Below are positions 25,895-33,596 of a DNA stretch of 64,000 nucleotides, piece after piece; the stretch's first letter is position 1, and the number at the start of each line of letters is the position of its first letter. The stretch comes from Symsagittifera roscoffensis (taxonomy: Eukaryota > Xenacoelomorpha > Acoela > Convolutidae), in NCBI RefSeq assembly GCF_963678635.1, contig NC_087068.1, forward strand, positions 48,005,785 through 48,069,784, read 5' to 3'. Below the pieces are notes generated by a model. The model ran no database searches. It saw only the letters and a program-made list of their open reading frames with translations, and was not told where the DNA came from. The translations under genes were made by a program, and so were the position numbers.

Positions 25895-25900
25895 CAATAG
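25895..25900. repeat. 6-bp target-site duplication, left
   Basis: CAATAG immediately precedes the left inverted repeat. The same six bases immediately follow the right one at 44714-44719. Six base pairs is the characteristic Polinton/Maverick duplication length. Confidence 0.93.
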
Positions 25901-26161
25901 AGTAGTATGCATATAGTGCGTTAGGATCGGGGGGGGGGGGTTGTCATACATGGATGACCATTAGGTATAAATCATAATGGTCACCATGTATTAAATGATC
26001 AGCAATGGTCACCATGTAATAATCCTAATTGTCACCATGTATAATTTTATACCTAATGGTCACTATGTAAAATCCTAATTGTCACCATAAATAATTTTAT
26101 ACCTAATAGTCCTCATGTAAAACTTCGGTATATTATTGAGTATTCCCACTGAACGTTGTGG
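25901..26161 (+). repeat. Left terminal inverted repeat, 261 bp
   Basis: It is near-identical to the reverse complement of 44507-44713. It is longer by a 50-bp internal duplication (about 26019-26068) and by a G run of 12 instead of 8. It contains repeated GTCAC(C/T)AT motifs spaced alternately 28 and 22-23 bp. The ends probably serve as integrase substrate and protein-primed replication origin, as known for the family. Confidence 0.92.
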
Positions 26162-27056
26162 AAACGGGAATGGAATTAGGTTTTGGTCGGTGCATTATTT
26201 CCCTTCGAAAGTTTGGGGGTATTGGTTTGTTTACATGTAAAATGACGTTATATACCTATTATATGCGACCAAACTATATGGTATATAGAAAAGCACAAGA
26301 TTTTGGCAGCGTAGCTTAACTGTTGGCTGCGGTGAACGATTTCCTTCAAAAATGCATGTTTTATTGCTGAATCTCGAAGAAAGGAAAATTCGTCAAGTGC
26401 GGCGGCCGCCACCTCTTTTTAGGCAAAATTCAATTTGACCAAAATAAGAATGAAAAATTACTTTAAGCCAAATGAAGCTAAAAAATAAGGAAAAATTATG
26501 GAACACTGAAAACTCTAAAATGATGAAATTGGCTTGAAAATTTTGACATTTCCATTTTCCGTGTCTACAAGAGACTGAAAAATAAACGTCTGAAATCTAT
26601 GACAAAAGCTTTGATTTTATAGAAAAATTGATAGAGCTAAAAGGTTGAAGTGTCTAAAGATCTTGAAAAACGAGAACACTGATGAAAGCCAAAAGTGCCC
26701 ATTAATTTTGCTGCAATCATTTCTAAGACTTGTACCTAACTTGTTACTATAAAATTGAAGTGGAACAAAATTTCTTGGGGTCCGAGTAGAGGAAAACGCA
26801 TGGCGCTCGACTCTCAGCCGAAAGGCGGCGTTTCGAAACCCGTCCGGAAATTGTACTGAAAGGAGGCAACAGTTGCTGGTATGGTGATATCCCCCCATAG
26901 ATCGATTTTGTACTTTTTTTCTCACTTTGATAAAAAGCTTAACTTCTCGAATTACTGCTATTCAGTTAACAATTGGGTAAAATTTCAATTACTAAAAGAA
27001 TGTATTGTTCAAAATTAAATTGTAAAATGTATAAATCAACCATATTAAATGGTTAG
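26162..27056. other. Left subterminal non-coding arm
   Basis: About 0.9 kb between the left repeat and the protease gene has no credible gene. A minus frame (26617-26925) overlaps a tRNA-like stretch near 26800-26850 with a TTTCGAAACC B-box-like core. The frame itself has no known domain. It probably holds 3' ends of the leftward transcripts, although no clear AATAAA is seen on the minus strand. Confidence 0.4.
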
Positions 27057-27503
27057 TTAATGGGTAAGCATGTGAGTTAGGAAACGTTTCAAAACATGAT
27101 CAGTTATGTAAACAAAATCAGAAGCATCACCATTAAAGTTTTTATCAAAAATCAAATGTGCAATATAAATACAAAAAGAACCGCACATGGTAGAGTTTGA
27201 GTCTTGCATGGGAAAGTTTGTCATCAATTCAGTCACCTGATGAAAATTCTCGTTCAATCGTTTATACAGATTGGTGTACTGCCAAAGAGGAAGACCGAGA
27301 GGATCAGCGAAGTATAAAACATTTCTTCTGTTGCATATCACAATCCAATGTGTCCCCGGAGAATCTGATTTTGAAGTGTTCACAATCATAAAGATATTGT
27401 TTGGGATGAGAGGTGGAAAATTGTCGGCTGCAAATACTCCAAAAAACTTATATTTCAGATGTTTACAATTCTGAATGAGGTCCTGCAACTGGGTTTCATC
27501 CAT
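27057..27503 (-). CDS. Adenain-type cysteine protease (maturation protease)
   Basis: 148 residues from the ATG at 27503, which lies two bases after the capsid gene's stop. A longer in-frame reading to 27587 would overlap that gene and is not needed. The catalytic set of the adenovirus-protease/Ulp1 clan is visible: GTHW with His52, FADPLG with Asp67, PMQD with Gln100 (oxyanion side), and the nucleophile Cys107 in STMCGSFC. In Polintons this enzyme is thought to process virion proteins during particle maturation. Its place beside the capsid genes fits. The protein is somewhat shorter than adenain (about 200 residues), but all key residues are intact. Confidence 0.9.
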   Translation of the reverse strand: MDETQLQDLIQNCKHLKYKFFGVFAADNFPPLIPNNIFMIVNTSKSDSPGTHWIVICNRRNVLYFADPLGLPLWQYTNLYKRLNENFHQVTELMTNFPMQDSNSTMCGSFCIYIAHLIFDKNFNGDASDFVYITDHVLKRFLTHMLTH

Positions 27504-27505
27504 TT

Positions 27506-28813
27506 TCAGACTGTCGAAATGGGAAGGACGTTCTTTGTGACTTTGCGGTCGGAGGTAATAAATACATTGGATGAGCGTATACCCCAAACAAAAATTTCCA
27601 GGTTTGCTGTCAAAGCGTTTGAGAATTGAAGATCGAGTGAAACTGAGCAGTTAGTAAGTTCTGGATGCAAGAAGTCATGAGCTGCCTGCTGTGTGCTAGT
27701 GAGATCAAAACACATAATAAAGTGCTGTTGGTAGTTATCCAGAGTGATTCCCAGCCCGCAGTGCAACAAACCCAGCGCTGATAGTGTGTTGAAGAAGAGA
27801 CGTTTATGATCTTGTGTACTGATTGGTGTACTTGCTATTGGTAAACCATTTCGTCTCAAAGTAACTTGCTCCAATCCAAATTTTTGATAATGAAAAGGAT
27901 TCGTTCGGTTTGTTCCTAGAAATGCATTATTTGTGTTCAATGCTATGATAATTTGTCTCACCGGTTCACGAGCAAAAATATCTTCCTGTTGCCAGCTGCG
28001 CTGACCAGCTGTTGCGAGAAATGTTTTTGTAATTTCTTCTTGATATGGGTAGTTCGCAGGAGTTTTGAGCAACGTTGATTCAATGGCAGAGAGCACATGG
28101 TCAGTCACAGTCATTTTTCTAACATATAGGTTCGCTTCGAGTATTTGCAGCTTGTAATGCTTGGCAGCATCTTCCGATATAATGAGAAAGTCTTCATGAG
28201 AACGTCTGTAGGAAAGTCTGAGGGTAACACCGCTCAACAAATGCTTGTCACATGTGAAAAAATCAACTCCAGCGGGTCCATAGAACCAAATTTCCCTCGA
28301 TTCACGGACCAGTTCTCGTTGAGATGTGAAATCAGCTGCATCGATTGCAGCGGGATTGTTTTCAAAACGATATCCCTGACACTTAAGCCATGAGTCCTTG
28401 GCTCCTTTGCTGTTAGAAAATTCTGTTCCAATAAAGCTTTTATGCGCAAAATTACTATTGGCATTTGAGATTTTGAGTCCATTAGCAGAGAGGGTACAGT
28501 CAGAGAAAAGGGAATACAGGGAGTTGTTTACAAGGAACGGTGAATCAGACACAGTAGCATCAGTGTTGTCGTATCGCAGATCAGCTCCATTTGATTGCGT
28601 TACTTTGCATCGTATTTCCAAATAAATTTTTTGCAGGTCAACAAAATTATTACGGTCACCGGTGATTTCAAATTCAAGCATTGGTCCATTGGGTGAATAG
28701 ACAGGTCCAATTTTTTGATCAAAAGCGTTTTCAAAAGTAATCAAAAGAGGTTGTTTTTCAAACAAATCCAGAGAGCTATGGGTAGCTTCATTGGGTAACA
28801 AATTAGCGATCAT
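27506..28813 (-). CDS. Major capsid protein, double jelly-roll type (predicted)
   Basis: 435 residues, all-beta in character. The N-terminal LDLFEKQPL segment and the later LYVRKMTVTDHVL and NPFHYQKFGLEQVTLRRNG segments resemble the Polinton major capsid family often listed as F54H12.2-like proteins in invertebrate genomes. That family is held to form a double jelly-roll capsomer as in other PRD1-adenovirus lineage viruses. The start ATG at 28813 overlaps the upstream stop by 11 bases. Its neighbours are the core-like protein and the protease, and the penton-like gene is one gene away, a virion-morphogenesis cluster. The frame is intact. I infer the fold from the family, not from structure. 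Confidence 0.8.
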   Translation of the reverse strand: MIANLLPNEATHSSLDLFEKQPLLITFENAFDQKIGPVYSPNGPMLEFEITGDRNNFVDLQKIYLEIRCKVTQSNGADLRYDNTDATVSDSPFLVNNSLYSLFSDCTLSANGLKISNANSNFAHKSFIGTEFSNSKGAKDSWLKCQGYRFENNPAAIDAADFTSQRELVRESREIWFYGPAGVDFFTCDKHLLSGVTLRLSYRRSHEDFLIISEDAAKHYKLQILEANLYVRKMTVTDHVLSAIESTLLKTPANYPYQEEITKTFLATAGQRSWQQEDIFAREPVRQIIIALNTNNAFLGTNRTNPFHYQKFGLEQVTLRRNGLPIASTPISTQDHKRLFFNTLSALGLLHCGLGITLDNYQQHFIMCFDLTSTQQAAHDFLHPELTNCSVSLDLQFSNALTANLEIFVWGIRSSNVFITSDRKVTKNVLPISTV

Positions 28814-29225
28814 TTTTTATGTTTGAGAAAAAATCTGCTCGACTTCTCACTGGTCTGGTTTTTCTTCGAATGGTTGTTTTTCTTTTTCGAGCCCCTACTG
28901 ACCTTCTTCTTCGTAATCCATTCATTGGTGTCTTTCGACGACGACGTCTACCACCACCGAGTTGTTTTCTTGCAGTTTTTGTGACAGTGTTTTTCAATGC
29001 TTGTTTAGGAGACTTCTTTTTCATAGCGACATCAATTAGTTCTGGCGCTGCACTCATCAAAAGTTCTCTGCCCAGTTTTTTCGCAGCCGGTAGAATAACC
29101 CGTCGTGCAAACGGTATAGCAACACGACCAATACCAGCAGCCAAAGCGCCAAATCCACTGCCGCGTTGTCGGTAGTGTCCAGAGAAATGAGGAAGTGAAG
29201 CTTGCTTTGCATAATATTGTTCCAT
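28803..29225 (-). CDS. Arg-rich virion core-like protein
   Basis: 140 residues. The N-terminus is aromatic and glycine-rich (YYAKQ, RQRGSGFGALAAGIG), followed by a possible amphipathic helix. From residue 84 the protein is highly basic with RRRRR (93-97), RRRR (105-108) and further Arg/Lys clusters. LGGG at 89-92 fits the adenain cleavage pattern (M/I/L)XGG-X, so the protease two genes downstream could release the basic tail. By analogy with adenovirus pVI, pVII and pX it may condense DNA or line the capsid; this is inference. The gene sits between penton and major capsid genes, ATG 6 bases after the penton stop. Confidence 0.7.
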   Translation of the reverse strand: MEQYYAKQASLPHFSGHYRQRGSGFGALAAGIGRVAIPFARRVILPAAKKLGRELLMSAAPELIDVAMKKKSPKQALKNTVTKTARKQLGGGRRRRRKTPMNGLRRRRSVGARKRKTTIRRKTRPVRSRADFFSNIKNDR

Positions 29226-29231
29226 TGGTTT

Positions 29232-30101
29232 TCAATCAAAGCGCTTGAATTTTAGAGTCAACACAACTTTACCAGTTCCTGCAAAGGGCACTAGTCTTCC
29301 AGTTTCTGTGCGCAACTGTACCGATATTGATTGTACAGATGAAGTGAATAATTTTTTGTAGTCTAAATTAGTGAAGTTTTTTCGATGATTAGGTTCAATG
29401 CTGCAGGCACTACCGTTTTTGATGCGTCTATTTGAATCAATGACGCGTAGCAATGGGGCCTTTGCATCACCAACAGTTTGGTATTGAATAATGTCAATAT
29501 AGACAAAAATTAGACTTGTCCCACTTGATAAGTCATATGGGAAATGAGATTCGTACAGTTCGTTTCCCTCATAAGATGCATCGAAGGAGGGTATCATTTT
29601 GTAACCAATGTGATATTCACCGTTCTCATCAAGTTTTGCATTGTAGCCTAACAGACTGGGTATTTGGGGACTTGGGAATGAGATTCCTTCATTTGCGTTC
29701 ATCCAAATACTCATGCTATTCGTGATTTCTTGAGGACTCGCATCAAAATGAATTTTGTCTTTGAGTTTTGTTTTTATCTCATTAATCAATTGTTCTATAA
29801 AAGTGTACTCTCCTGATTTGATAAAAACTTTTTCGCCATAGTAGGGTCTGGAAATTGTATTCCGATTGCCAGCGTTGGATTTACTGGCTACTACTTCGGA
29901 TGCTCTGAAGTACGTAAATTCCTCATCAGTAACATTGTTTAATTTTGTGGGGAAAATTATTTCTGAGAGAGCAACTCTCCAATCTCCGTCTAAAGCTATT
30001 TCTTCTTTACAAAAATTTCTAAAACTGGCCAAAGTGTTGTCTGGGAAATAATCCATTGATGCTGTTGAAATCAAATGTACAGTAAACTCATCACTGCCCA
30101 T
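29232..30101 (-). CDS. Minor capsid (penton-like) protein
   Basis: 289 residues from the ATG at 30101. This start overlaps the integrase stop by 11 bases (ATG, five bases, TGA); an in-frame ATG at 30128 would overlap more. The N-terminal signature is characteristic of Polinton penton-like proteins: DEFTVHL, then SMDYFPDNTLASF, then GDWRVALSEIIFP. The family is predicted to have a single jelly roll and to occupy capsid vertices. The frame is open to the stop. The C-terminus carries VVLTLKFKRFD, as expected for a final beta strand. Confidence 0.82.
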   Translation of the reverse strand: MGSDEFTVHLISTASMDYFPDNTLASFRNFCKEEIALDGDWRVALSEIIFPTKLNNVTDEEFTYFRASEVVASKSNAGNRNTISRPYYGEKVFIKSGEYTFIEQLINEIKTKLKDKIHFDASPQEITNSMSIWMNANEGISFPSPQIPSLLGYNAKLDENGEYHIGYKMIPSFDASYEGNELYESHFPYDLSSGTSLIFVYIDIIQYQTVGDAKAPLLRVIDSNRRIKNGSACSIEPNHRKNFTNLDYKKLFTSSVQSISVQLRTETGRLVPFAGTGKVVLTLKFKRFD

Positions 30102-31107
30102 TTTCGTTATAATCAGCTTTGTTTCCAATTAAACTAAGTTCTTTTTCATAAAATTTTCCGCTGATTTCTTCCTTTTCCGCATCAATGAGACTGTATGTTG
30201 GAGGGTTTACAGTAGGAATGGCAACTATTTCAAAAACTTCGTCTGTAAAAATCTGCTTGTAACCTTTTCTAAAAGGCAAGTCAGTCTTCGCTATTCGCAC
30301 ATAGTCACCAACATAAAATTTTGGTTTCTGTACCAACTTCGATGAACTGTTTGCAATTAATGAAACTAAAGCAGGTACATGTTTTCTTGTGACCTTGTTT
30401 GGAGCCAATTTTGTTACTCTATTAACGCGTGAGTTAATCGTTTGAACAAAACTTTGTAATTTTTCAATATAACTGTAAGTCCATTCAAACTCCAAGTATT
30501 TGTAGATAATACTTTTCAGCGATCGAATGTTTCTTTCGGCAAACGCTGATTTTTTTTCACTGTGAGTATTGTATTTGATGATTTCTCGTTTAGTACAAAA
30601 CTTTTCGAACTCTCCTTTAAACTCGGTGCCTTTGTCAACCCAAACTTTTTTTGGTTGTTTTGTTTTGATCATTTTTTTGAAAGCTTCGGTTGTTTCCTTA
30701 GCATATTTGGTCTTCAGGGGTTCCACTCGTAAGTAGCGAGAGAGACAATCAACAGCAACTAACAAATATCGTACCCCTCGGTTATATTTAGCCAATTTAT
30801 CAACATAAGCCAAGTCAAGAGACCAAATTTCGTTGATATCGTTAACAATCACTTTTAGCCGAGGATATGTTTTACGAAACAATCCATACTTTGTATGTGA
30901 TGATTGAGATCTCAGAAATTTTTTAACTTTTTTTGGTGAGAGTTGACTAGCATTTGTTAAATTTTTAACGCTACCAAATGCAGCTGGACCTTTCGTGTAG
31001 AGTAATTTGAGTTTCTTTTCTTCACTGATAGTAGGATTTCCATTCTTTTGTTGACGTCGTCGCAAACGATTCTTTACTGCTTTCATAGTTTTTATCATCG
31101 TCGTCAT
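30091..31107 (-). CDS. Retroviral-type DDE integrase
   Basis: The catalytic core reads WSLDLAYVDK (first Asp), VWVDKGTEF (second Asp) and AFAERNIRSLK (Glu, 32 residues later). The Asp, Asp and Glu lie at 98, 158 and 191 counted from the ATG at 31107. After the core come PKFYVGDYVRI and a FYEKEL segment, the SH3/chromo-like C-terminal domain of Polinton integrases. The open frame reaches 31326, but its first 73 residues overlap the Asp-tract gene in another frame and are low complexity. I therefore favour an ATG at 31107, 31098 or 31086. The enzyme would join the AG-ended inverted repeats to target DNA, giving the 6-bp duplication seen. Confidence 0.9.
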   Translation of the reverse strand: MTTMIKTMKAVKNRLRRRQQKNGNPTISEEKKLKLLYTKGPAAFGSVKNLTNASQLSPKKVKKFLRSQSSHTKYGLFRKTYPRLKVIVNDINEIWSLDLAYVDKLAKYNRGVRYLLVAVDCLSRYLRVEPLKTKYAKETTEAFKKMIKTKQPKKVWVDKGTEFKGEFEKFCTKREIIKYNTHSEKKSAFAERNIRSLKSIIYKYLEFEWTYSYIEKLQSFVQTINSRVNRVTKLAPNKVTRKHVPALVSLIANSSSKLVQKPKFYVGDYVRIAKTDLPFRKGYKQIFTDEVFEIVAIPTVNPPTYSLIDAEKEEISGKFYEKELSLIGNKADYNENGQ

Positions 31108-31969
31108 CGTCGTCGTTGGTGATGGGGAAAAATTCTTTTTTCTGGGTTTTTCTTTTGTCGGATTGCTTGGTTTTGGGTTTGAGAGTTGTCGATCGAGTCT
31201 TCGAAGAGGAGGGTTTAGATCTCTTCGAGTACTCAGTTGTCGGGTTGTCGTCGGAGACGAAGGAGGAAGAAGTTGAGAAGGGCTTAGCTGCTTCGCTCTT
31301 AAGCGAGCGGAGAATCTGTTTGGCATAAGTGTTGGACACTAAGCTAGGATCAAGATTCAGTTCTTTCAAAATTTGTGGATAAAAAACACCCTCAAGTTTT
31401 TTTGTGTTTTGCTGTGTATCGTACAAAAAAGATTCAATTTTAACGAGTGTTGGTTTTCCTTGAATTAAAACATATCCGTCAACGTCTAAAGTCAAGGATT
31501 CAACTTTGAACAACTGCTTTAGCACGATGTTTGCCCTTTCCAATTTATTAGCTTCCAATAGCTCTTGAATGGATTCCATAACCTTTCGAAACACTTCAGC
31601 GGTTTTTCCATTACTTTTTTCATCGTTTTTTTCTGTTCTCTTTGAGCTTGTCTGCTGCAGTGAATTGTGTGATTCAAAATTTTTTTCTGCTTCATCATCA
31701 CCATCATCACTGAAATTAGTAAGTGCAGATAAATTTCTTTTTCGAAGATTTGGTACTACGTTATTAGGGGTTAAAGGAATAGGAGATGTTGGGTTTAATG
31801 ATGGCGGAGAGTCACGGCTGATATTTCGTTCTGGAAATCGTTGTATGTAATTGAGTTGAGATGATTTGTCGTTAATTAACGGATTATGAAGGATTTGAGA
31901 TTGTGGTGCAGTTTTTTCATCTGGAGCATATGTTTTTCGAGGAATGAGGATGAATTCTTCAGCATACAT
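31022..31969 (-). CDS. Conserved Polinton protein of unknown function, Asp-tract C-terminus
   Basis: 315 residues. The first 110 are Ser/Pro/Asn-rich and look disordered. The middle (about 120-225) is better ordered, with AEVFRKVMESIQELLEAN, VDGYVLIQGKPT and LKELNLDPSLV. This arrangement resembles an unassigned protein commonly encoded next to the integrase in invertebrate Polintons. The end is Ser/Lys-rich with an NDDDDDDDK tract. The ATG at 31969 follows the previous stop by 10 bases, and the last 65-86 bases are shared with the integrase in another frame. Function is unknown; I do not assign one. Confidence 0.65.
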   Translation of the reverse strand: MYAEEFILIPRKTYAPDEKTAPQSQILHNPLINDKSSQLNYIQRFPERNISRDSPPSLNPTSPIPLTPNNVVPNLRKRNLSALTNFSDDGDDEAEKNFESHNSLQQTSSKRTEKNDEKSNGKTAEVFRKVMESIQELLEANKLERANIVLKQLFKVESLTLDVDGYVLIQGKPTLVKIESFLYDTQQNTKKLEGVFYPQILKELNLDPSLVSNTYAKQILRSLKSEAAKPFSTSSSFVSDDNPTTEYSKRSKPSSSKTRSTTLKPKTKQSDKRKTQKKEFFPITNDDDDDDDKNYESSKESFATTSTKEWKSYYQ

Positions 31970-31979
31970 GCCTGAGGTT

Positions 31980-32237
31980 CTAGTTTTTCAGGTAAATGTA
32001 ACACGATTCTCCGATTGATTTAACCAGTGAAATATTGTTTGCCAAAACTTTTCGTTTTTCTCGGATACTAAACTTAGGGTCAACAATTTTTCCAAATGGT
32101 ATTTTCTTACTCTCGATGAAACTTTTGTTAGCTGGAACATGTCCCAGAAAAACATTCACAAAACAATCGCAAAGAAATCTAATAAAATTTGAATCAGCTC
32201 CTGTCAAAATTGATCTACAATGGCGACTATTGAGCAT
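31980..32237 (-). CDS. Small conserved basic Polinton protein
   Basis: 85 residues from the ATG at 32237, which overlaps the ATPase stop by exactly 11 bases (ATG, five bases, TAG). Visible motifs are RHCRSIL near the start, VNVFLGHVPAN in the middle and REKRKVL in the second half. This pattern recalls a short basic protein found beside the ATPase in many Polintons. Its role is not established. The small size and charge would suit a nucleic-acid or virion-associated protein, which is inference. Confidence 0.6.
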   Translation of the reverse strand: MLNSRHCRSILTGADSNFIRFLCDCFVNVFLGHVPANKSFIESKKIPFGKIVDPKFSIREKRKVLANNISLVKSIGESCYIYLKN

Positions 32238-32919
32238 TTGCTTCAATATACATAATTCTTTCTCTTTCATTTTCAAGAGATGTGATAACTGCTTTTGAGG
32301 ATGGTAAATAGAAAATGGTTGGTGATGGTGGAACTATGTTTGACGAATAACGAAGACATTCTGAAGTTTTGGGATCCAAGTCTATCAACAGATGACCGAA
32401 ATCTTCTTTCGTTGCCAACTGATACGCATGACGGAGGAATTTTGCATTATTCAATTGTCTGCCTAAATAATCAATTTGTTGAATGTCTCGAGGTGATTTG
32501 AACAAAATTAAGTGAGTTGTATTCAAATCTATTGTACGTGATTGCTTACTTTGCTGAAATAAATTGTGCTTGACATAAATAACATGAACATTTTTATGTC
32601 GGCCTGCTGTAGCTAATTTAACAAAATCTTTTTCATTAAAAATTTCTTCACAGGTATCATCAAAGACAATCATACAATCCCGTAAGTTATTAACAATTTC
32701 AAAGCTGGACAATTTTATAAATTCAATATCAAATTTGTTGTGAGAAACAAAGGAACGGTATTTGGGTTGATCGTGAAGATAAAAATAAAATATCTTGTTA
32801 TATGATGGATAGAATGTACCTTTGAGAAACATTTGAAAAATTAAATCAGTTTTGCCAGATCCCGAGGGACCTGAAACGGACATAAACAGACGATCTTTTG
32901 TTGAAATGATCTTATTCAT
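32227..32919 (-). CDS. A32-like (FtsK/HerA) genome-packaging ATPase
   Basis: 230 residues from the ATG at 32919, two bases after the preceding stop. The Walker A motif GPSGSGKT is at 17-24 and the Walker B CMIVFDDT at 82-89 with Asp87-Asp88. A conserved HVIYVKHNLFQQS segment and LNTTHLILFK follow as in the A32-like family. Such ATPases drive double-stranded DNA into preformed capsids in poxvirus, Mimivirus, virophage and Polinton relatives. The frame is intact. It is placed between a membrane protein and a small basic protein within the leftward array. Confidence 0.9.
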   Translation of the reverse strand: MNKIISTKDRLFMSVSGPSGSGKTDLIFQMFLKGTFYPSYNKIFYFYLHDQPKYRSFVSHNKFDIEFIKLSSFEIVNNLRDCMIVFDDTCEEIFNEKDFVKLATAGRHKNVHVIYVKHNLFQQSKQSRTIDLNTTHLILFKSPRDIQQIDYLGRQLNNAKFLRHAYQLATKEDFGHLLIDLDPKTSECLRYSSNIVPPSPTIFYLPSSKAVITSLENERERIMYIEANAQ

Positions 32920-32921
32920 TA

Positions 32922-33212
32922 TTATAACTTGGGATTGGGTAACATGTAACCAACTGTACTGGATAGTATTGAAAGCCAAATGGCAGTCTCGTCACAACTA
33001 AGATTGTAAAAAGACAATTTTGAAATAGATAAAGAGAGCAAAATGAAAATGAAACAGACTTGTGTGAAAAAGACAACTTCTGCAGACGGAAGAGAAACAG
33101 AATTACAAAATTTCCAAGATCTGTTTTCGTGAGATAAAGACTGTTCGGCACCACCAATGTCTACAAAGTCGCAATCATTGTTCTCAACAGTGGTGGTTTC
33201 TTCAATTTCCAT
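32922..33212 (-). CDS. Small two-helix membrane protein
   Basis: 96 residues from the ATG at 33212, which overlaps the previous stop by 11 bases (ATG, five bases, TGA). The first 43 residues are acidic and polar. Then come a hydrophobic segment (VVFFTQVCFIFILLSLSIS) and a second, shorter one (IWLSILSSTVGYML) ending in PNPKL. The layout matches a small membrane protein often present in invertebrate Polintons and adintovirus-like elements. Its role is unknown; it might act at a membrane during assembly or exit, which is only a guess. Confidence 0.65.
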   Translation of the reverse strand: MEIEETTTVENNDCDFVDIGGAEQSLSHENRSWKFCNSVSLPSAEVVFFTQVCFIFILLSLSISKLSFYNLSCDETAIWLSILSSTVGYMLPNPKL

Positions 33213-33498
33213 GTTTACTGGAAGACTTTTTTTGCTTATTTGTATCAAGGTTGATAGTTACAACTGCATACCAATCGCCTTTTTTTCTCTCTGATCTATT
33301 GCCGTTTGGTTTGTATTTTATTATATATCTTGCTATGTTTTTGTCTGTCAGAAGTATCCGAACAATTTTTTCTACGTTTCCGGTACTGATTTCGTCTAAT
33401 AACTCTTTTGGTAAATTCTCACCTGTTAAACTCACATTTTGTGTGTTTTCTTTTGGCAAAAATATTTTTTTGAAATTTTGAATTTTCAAACACGACAT
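33202..33498 (-). CDS. Small unknown protein, paralogue of its upstream neighbour
   Basis: 98 residues from the ATG at 33498. Residues 22-67 (VSLTGENLPKEL, TGNVEKI, IIKYKPNGN) align with residues of the gene at 33597-33896, which has a QLPAEL / TDNVEEI / VVKFKSNCN equivalent. Both begin with MS-x-L and both lie in the same array, so they look like a tandem duplication. No known domain is recognised. The end is Lys/Ser-rich. Confidence 0.55.
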   Translation of the reverse strand: MSCLKIQNFKKIFLPKENTQNVSLTGENLPKELLDEISTGNVEKIVRILLTDKNIARYIIKYKPNGNRSERKKGDWYAVVTINLDTNKQKKSSSKHGN

Positions 33499-33596
33499 GT
33501 TAGCAACTAGTAATCACACAAGATCAAAAGAAAATGAAGACAATCAATAAATATGTTTATTATGATTCACAAAACTTGGTATATGTATGTGATTCG
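33499..33596. other. 98-base spacer in the leftward array
   Basis: This is the longest gap between genes of the array. On the minus strand it is T-poor and A-rich upstream of the ATG at 33498. It could hold a promoter or simply be spacer. Confidence 0.3.

Noticed and set aside
26617-26925. 102-codon minus frame in the Polinton left arm
   Set aside because: It has no recognised domain, overlaps a tRNA-like stretch and lies downstream of the last array gene. It was not accepted as coding.
28145-28625. Plus frames opposite the major capsid gene
   Set aside because: They are antisense shadows of a well-supported minus-strand gene.
30101-30128. Earlier ATG for the penton-like protein at 30128
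   Set aside because: The ATG at 30101 gives the recurring 11-base overlap and matches the family's N-terminus more closely; the extra nine residues are not family-like.
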